Source: an uncultured Collinsella sp. (GTDB lineage: Bacteria > Actinomycetota > Coriobacteriia > Coriobacteriales > Coriobacteriaceae). From it: a DNA stretch of 8,533 bases. The stretch covers positions 1 to 8,533 of the forward strand of contig URTD01000077.1 of the NCBI GenBank assembly GCA_900550735.1, in the 5' to 3' direction. Below the pieces are notes generated by a model. It had not been told where the DNA came from. It saw only the letters and a list, made by a program, of their open reading frames with translations, and did not search any database. Position 1 is the first letter of the stretch; every line of letters starts with the position of its first letter. Below are positions 6,421 through 8,533 of this stretch, piece by piece. The position numbers were made by a program, and so were the translations under genes.

Positions 6421-7896
6421 CGGGCGTTCGATTTCCGGATGCATAAAGAAGTACAGGTCCAGATACTTGTCGGCCGAGCGTGTCCAGCTAAAGTCCTGGC
6501 TCATGGCCTGCGTGACCAGCTGGTTCCAGGCATCGCGGTTGTCCCAGAACAGGCGTGCCGCGCGGAACACGGCGTCGCCCATCTCGTCGCCGTTAAAGTT
6601 ACTAAACGAGAAGCCCGTGCCCTCGCCGGTAAACTCGTTATACGGAATCACCGTGTCCTTCAGACCACCGGTCTCGCGAACAATCGGCAGGGTACCGTAG
6701 CGCATGGCGATGATCTGCGACAGGCCGCAGGGCTCAAACTTCGAAGGCATCAGGAACATATCGGCGGCGGCATACATACGCTGCGACAGCGCAGGATCGA
6801 ACTCGATGCGTGCGGCCATGGTGCCTGGGTACTTGTCCTGGAAGTAGCGCAGGCCGTCCTCGTAGTCGCGGTCGCCGGTGCCCAGCACGGCCACCTGAAC
6901 GCCGCCGGACAGGATGCGGTCGAGCGCGTACATGACCAGGTCCATGCCCTTCTGGCGCGTCAGGCGGGTGACCATTACCATGAGCGGACGGTCGTCGCGA
7001 ACCTCGAGCCCCAGCTCTTCCTGCAGCTTGGCCTTGCACACGGCCTTGCCGGAACGGTCCTCGACCGTGTAGTTTGCGACAATGCGCTTGTCGGTCGCCG
7101 GGTCAAAGCCCGCCACGTCAATGCCGTTCAAAATGCCCTGCAGCGCATAGGAGCGCTCTCGCAGCACGCCGTCCAGGCCCTCGCCAAACTCGGGCGTCTG
7201 GATCTCGTTGGCATAGGTGGGGCTCACCGTGGTGATGGCATCGGCATAGCGCAGCGCGCCCAGCATGTAGTTGATGCTGCAGGCGTCGCAACGCAGCTGC
7301 GAGGCGGCCGCCGGAATGTGCGCCACACCCAGGATGTCCTCCATTACGGTGTCGCTAAACTGGCCCTGGAACGCCACGTTGTGGATCGAGAACACCGTTT
7401 TAACGCGGTCGTACAGCGGCAGGCCCTGGTAGAACTCGCGCAAGAACACGGGCGCCAGTGCCGTCTGCCAGTCGTTGCAGTGCAGGATGTCGCACTCAAA
7501 GCCGGCCGGCAGGTGCTGCAGGCTCTCGGTGATGGCCTTGGAGAAGAACGCAAAGCGCTCGCCGTCGTCAAAGAAGCCGTACGGATAGTCGCGCGCAAAG
7601 TAGCGCTCGTTGTCGATGAACATATACGTGACGCCGTCGTGCTCGAGCTTTTCGAGCCCGCAGTACTCGTTGCGCCAGCCCAGGCTCACGTAAAAGTCGG
7701 AGAAGTGCTCCATCTGCGCCTTGTACTCGTCCTTGATGGTGGCGTACTTGGGCACCATCACGATGACTTCGGCGCCGGCGCGCACAAGCGCCGCGGGCAG
7801 CGAGCCCGCCACGTCGCCCAGGCCACCGGTCTTTACAAACGGTGCGCACTCGGCCGAGGCAAACACGATCTGCATCTTTTTGCTGGAATCTGCCAT
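5692..7896 (-). CDS. glgA: Glycogen synthase (ADP-glucose, GT5) with a long histone-H1-like C-terminal tail
   Basis: A 734-residue protein that transfers glucose from ADP-glucose to the non-reducing end of alpha-1,4-glucan. The catalytic core is residues 1 to about 490, the usual GlgA length: KTGGLGDV (Lys22, ADP-glucose binding), HCNDWQTAL (His139), TRLTRQKG (Arg311, Lys316), and FEPCGLSQ (Glu388) followed by ETGGLKDTV, then a typical end at DKYLDLY. After this comes a tail absent from ordinary GlgA. Acidic Glu/Pro/Ala/Lys blocks (493-542, 583-609, 652-672) alternate with Lys/Thr/Ala/Arg blocks (543-582, 610-651, 673-734) that have TRKR clusters and end in TRKRR. The tail is probably disordered and strongly basic overall, and resembles histone H1 or HU tails. 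The start at 7896 is chosen because GGGAG lies five bases before it and MQIVFASAEC follows closely; frames starting at 7908 or 7959 overlap this ribosome binding site or the upstream hairpin. It lies 90 bases after glgD on the same strand, probably co-transcribed. The enzyme call is secure; the tail's function is unknown. Confidence 0.93.
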   Translation of the reverse strand: MADSSKKMQIVFASAECAPFVKTGGLGDVAGSLPAALVRAGAEVIVMVPKYATIKDEYKAQMEHFSDFYVSLGWRNEYCGLEKLEHDGVTYMFIDNERYFARDYPYGFFDDGERFAFFSKAITESLQHLPAGFECDILHCNDWQTALAPVFLREFYQGLPLYDRVKTVFSIHNVAFQGQFSDTVMEDILGVAHIPAAASQLRCDACSINYMLGALRYADAITTVSPTYANEIQTPEFGEGLDGVLRERSYALQGILNGIDVAGFDPATDKRIVANYTVEDRSGKAVCKAKLQEELGLEVRDDRPLMVMVTRLTRQKGMDLVMYALDRILSGGVQVAVLGTGDRDYEDGLRYFQDKYPGTMAARIEFDPALSQRMYAAADMFLMPSKFEPCGLSQIIAMRYGTLPIVRETGGLKDTVIPYNEFTGEGTGFSFSNFNGDEMGDAVFRAARLFWDNRDAWNQLVTQAMSQDFSWTRSADKYLDLYFFMHPEIERPAAVVEAATEEPEAVEEPKAEEKPVEAEPEVKAEVAPEAEAEVKPDAKPAVKKTTTRKTTAKKATTTKAATTKTTAAKATTTRKRTTAAAKMTADVEAAPEVKAEAAVEAKPAVKAPAKTTAKKTTATAKKATAAKKNTTTKSTSTKAATTKAAAKPAAKVEETPAESKAEATVEAKPAAKTTTRKRTATTAKKTTAKTTTPKAEAKPEPTKETSVSPAAPAEKKAPSKKTSVRKATATRKRR

Positions 7897-7901
7897 ATTG
7901 T

Positions 7902-7906
7902 CTCCC
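7902..7906 (-). promoter_or_regulatory. Ribosome binding site of glgA
   Basis: On the - strand GGGAG is followed by ACAAT and then ATG, an ideal spacing. It fixes the start at 7896 and makes the upstream in-frame ATG at 7908, which overlaps it, unlikely. Confidence 0.7.
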
Positions 7907-7920
7907 ATGTTGCAATTCGA

Positions 7921-7954
7921 GAATAGCCGCCTGGCGCAAACCGGGCGGCTATTC
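7921..7954 (-). other. Hairpin in the glgD-glgA gap
   Basis: GAATAGCCGCC (7921-7931) pairs perfectly with GGCGGCTATTC (7944-7954), an 11-bp stem with a 12-base loop. It lies between the glgD stop (7987) and the glgA ribosome binding site. On the - strand no T-run follows, only CTCGAATT, so a full terminator is unlikely. It could be a processing or stability element, or an attenuator that sets the ratio of GlgD to GlgA. Confidence 0.6.
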
Positions 7955-7986
7955 TGCATGTTACGAGCGATGTTGCGGTGCCTACG

Positions 7987-8532
7987 TTAATGCACGATGG
8001 TGGTATCGGGAGTTAACGGGGCCTTGCCCAGCACCAGGATGTTCTCAGGCGTGCCGCGAAGCTCGGTGTTGGTGGGAACCACGTTGTTCTTGTCCAGGAT
8101 GGCATTCTCAACGCGGGCGCCGCTCTTGATGATGCAGCTCTGGTTGATGATCGAGTTGGTCACCGAAGCGCCTTCCTCGACCACAACGCCGCGCGACAGG
8201 ATCGAGTTGCGCACGGTGCCCTTGATGATGCAGCCGGCCGAGATGATCGAGTTGCACGCGTGGCTGCCGGTCGCATAGCGCGAAGGCGGCACGTCGTGAG
8301 CCTTGGTTAGGATCGGGCGCTCGGGGTCAAAGAGCTGGTCGGCCACGGTCTGGTCGAGCAGGTCCATGCTGCGGCGATACAGCGACTTCTCGCTAAACAC
8401 GCCAACGACCTCGCCCTTGTATTCGTAGCTGCACACGTCGATGTTGCCAAAGTCACCCTGGAGCGCCTCGAGCAGGTCCAGATAGTCGGCAGCCTGGTAG
8501 TGGTCGATGATCTCGAGCAGCGTCTCGCGGTT
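7987..8532 (-). CDS. glgD: Glucose-1-phosphate adenylyltransferase subunit GlgD (C-terminal part)
   Basis: The gene runs off the right edge, so only its last 181 codons are visible; the first full codon is at 8530-8532. The visible start NRETLLEIIDHYQAADYLDLL continues through VCSYEYKGEVVGVFSEKSLYRRSMDLL to LFDPERPILTKAHDVPPSRY, a pattern typical of GlgD rather than GlgC. The rest is a left-handed beta-helix of hexapeptide repeats (SIISAGCIIKGTVRNSIL, then NSIINQSCIIKSGARVENAIL). GlgD pairs with GlgC to form ADP-glucose pyrophosphorylase, the committed step of glycogen synthesis. In Firmicutes GlgD is largely a modulatory subunit; its nucleotidyl-transfer domain is outside the window, so its catalytic status here cannot be judged. 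glgC is expected upstream on the same strand, beyond the right edge. glgA follows after 90 bases. Confidence 0.9.
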   Translation of the reverse strand, partial: NRETLLEIIDHYQAADYLDLLEALQGDFGNIDVCSYEYKGEVVGVFSEKSLYRRSMDLLDQTVADQLFDPERPILTKAHDVPPSRYATGSHACNSIISAGCIIKGTVRNSILSRGVVVEEGASVTNSIINQSCIIKSGARVENAILDKNNVVPTNTELRGTPENILVLGKAPLTPDTTIVH

Positions 8533-8533
8533 G

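Noticed and set aside
5665..7926. A 753-codon open frame on the + strand opposite glgA
   Set aside because: It mirrors glgA almost end to end. Its Gly/Leu/Arg-rich low-complexity start is simply the antisense of the Lys/Thr/Ala tail codons. GT5 motifs on the - strand prove which strand is coding.
7897..7959. Longer GlgA start at 7959 (21 extra residues) or 7908
   Set aside because: These would begin inside or next to the intergenic hairpin or overlap the GGGAG ribosome binding site. The extra residues do not look like the conserved GlgA N-terminus.

Overview
The window looks like a chromosomal segment from a high-GC, gut-type actinobacterium of the class Coriobacteriia, most likely Collinsella or a close relative. 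This rests on the GC-rich composition, the divergent RsmB, the Firmicutes-like glgD-glgA gene pair and the style of the proteins. It is inference from familiarity, not a database match.

Layout. On the + strand, positions 1-1401 carry a complete rRNA cytosine-C5 methyltransferase of the RsmB/Sun family. Positions 1402-1851 are non-coding and repeat-dense. They hold two 67-bp palindromic elements of one family in opposite orientation, and between them a second, diverged inverted-repeat pair. Everything after that is on the - strand. In transcription order from the right edge it reads: the C-terminal part of glgD (8532-7987), glgA (7896-5692) with a strong hairpin terminator behind it, a 218-bp gap with a candidate promoter and candidate operators, a very large two-enzyme fusion of a GH13 neopullulanase-like enzyme and a GH77 4-alpha-glucanotransferase (5473-2177), a hairpin, and a small FmdB-type zinc-ribbon gene (2088-1852) that converges on the methyltransferase.

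How the genes work together. GlgD is the partner subunit of ADP-glucose pyrophosphorylase and GlgA is glycogen synthase; together they make and polymerise ADP-glucose. The GH13-GH77 fusion can cleave and re-shuffle short alpha-1,4-glucans, so the locus joins glycogen synthesis to maltodextrin remodelling in the cytoplasm. No protein here has a visible signal peptide or membrane segment.

The most unusual item is glycogen synthase itself. After a normal catalytic core of about 490 residues it carries an extra tail of about 242 residues built from three alternating acidic and Lys/Thr/Ala/Arg-rich blocks, resembling histone H1 or the tails of some actinobacterial nucleoid proteins. The second most interesting item is the pair of 67-bp palindromes, placed just behind the stop codons of two convergent genes. 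I found no tRNA, rRNA, CRISPR array, transposase or phage gene.
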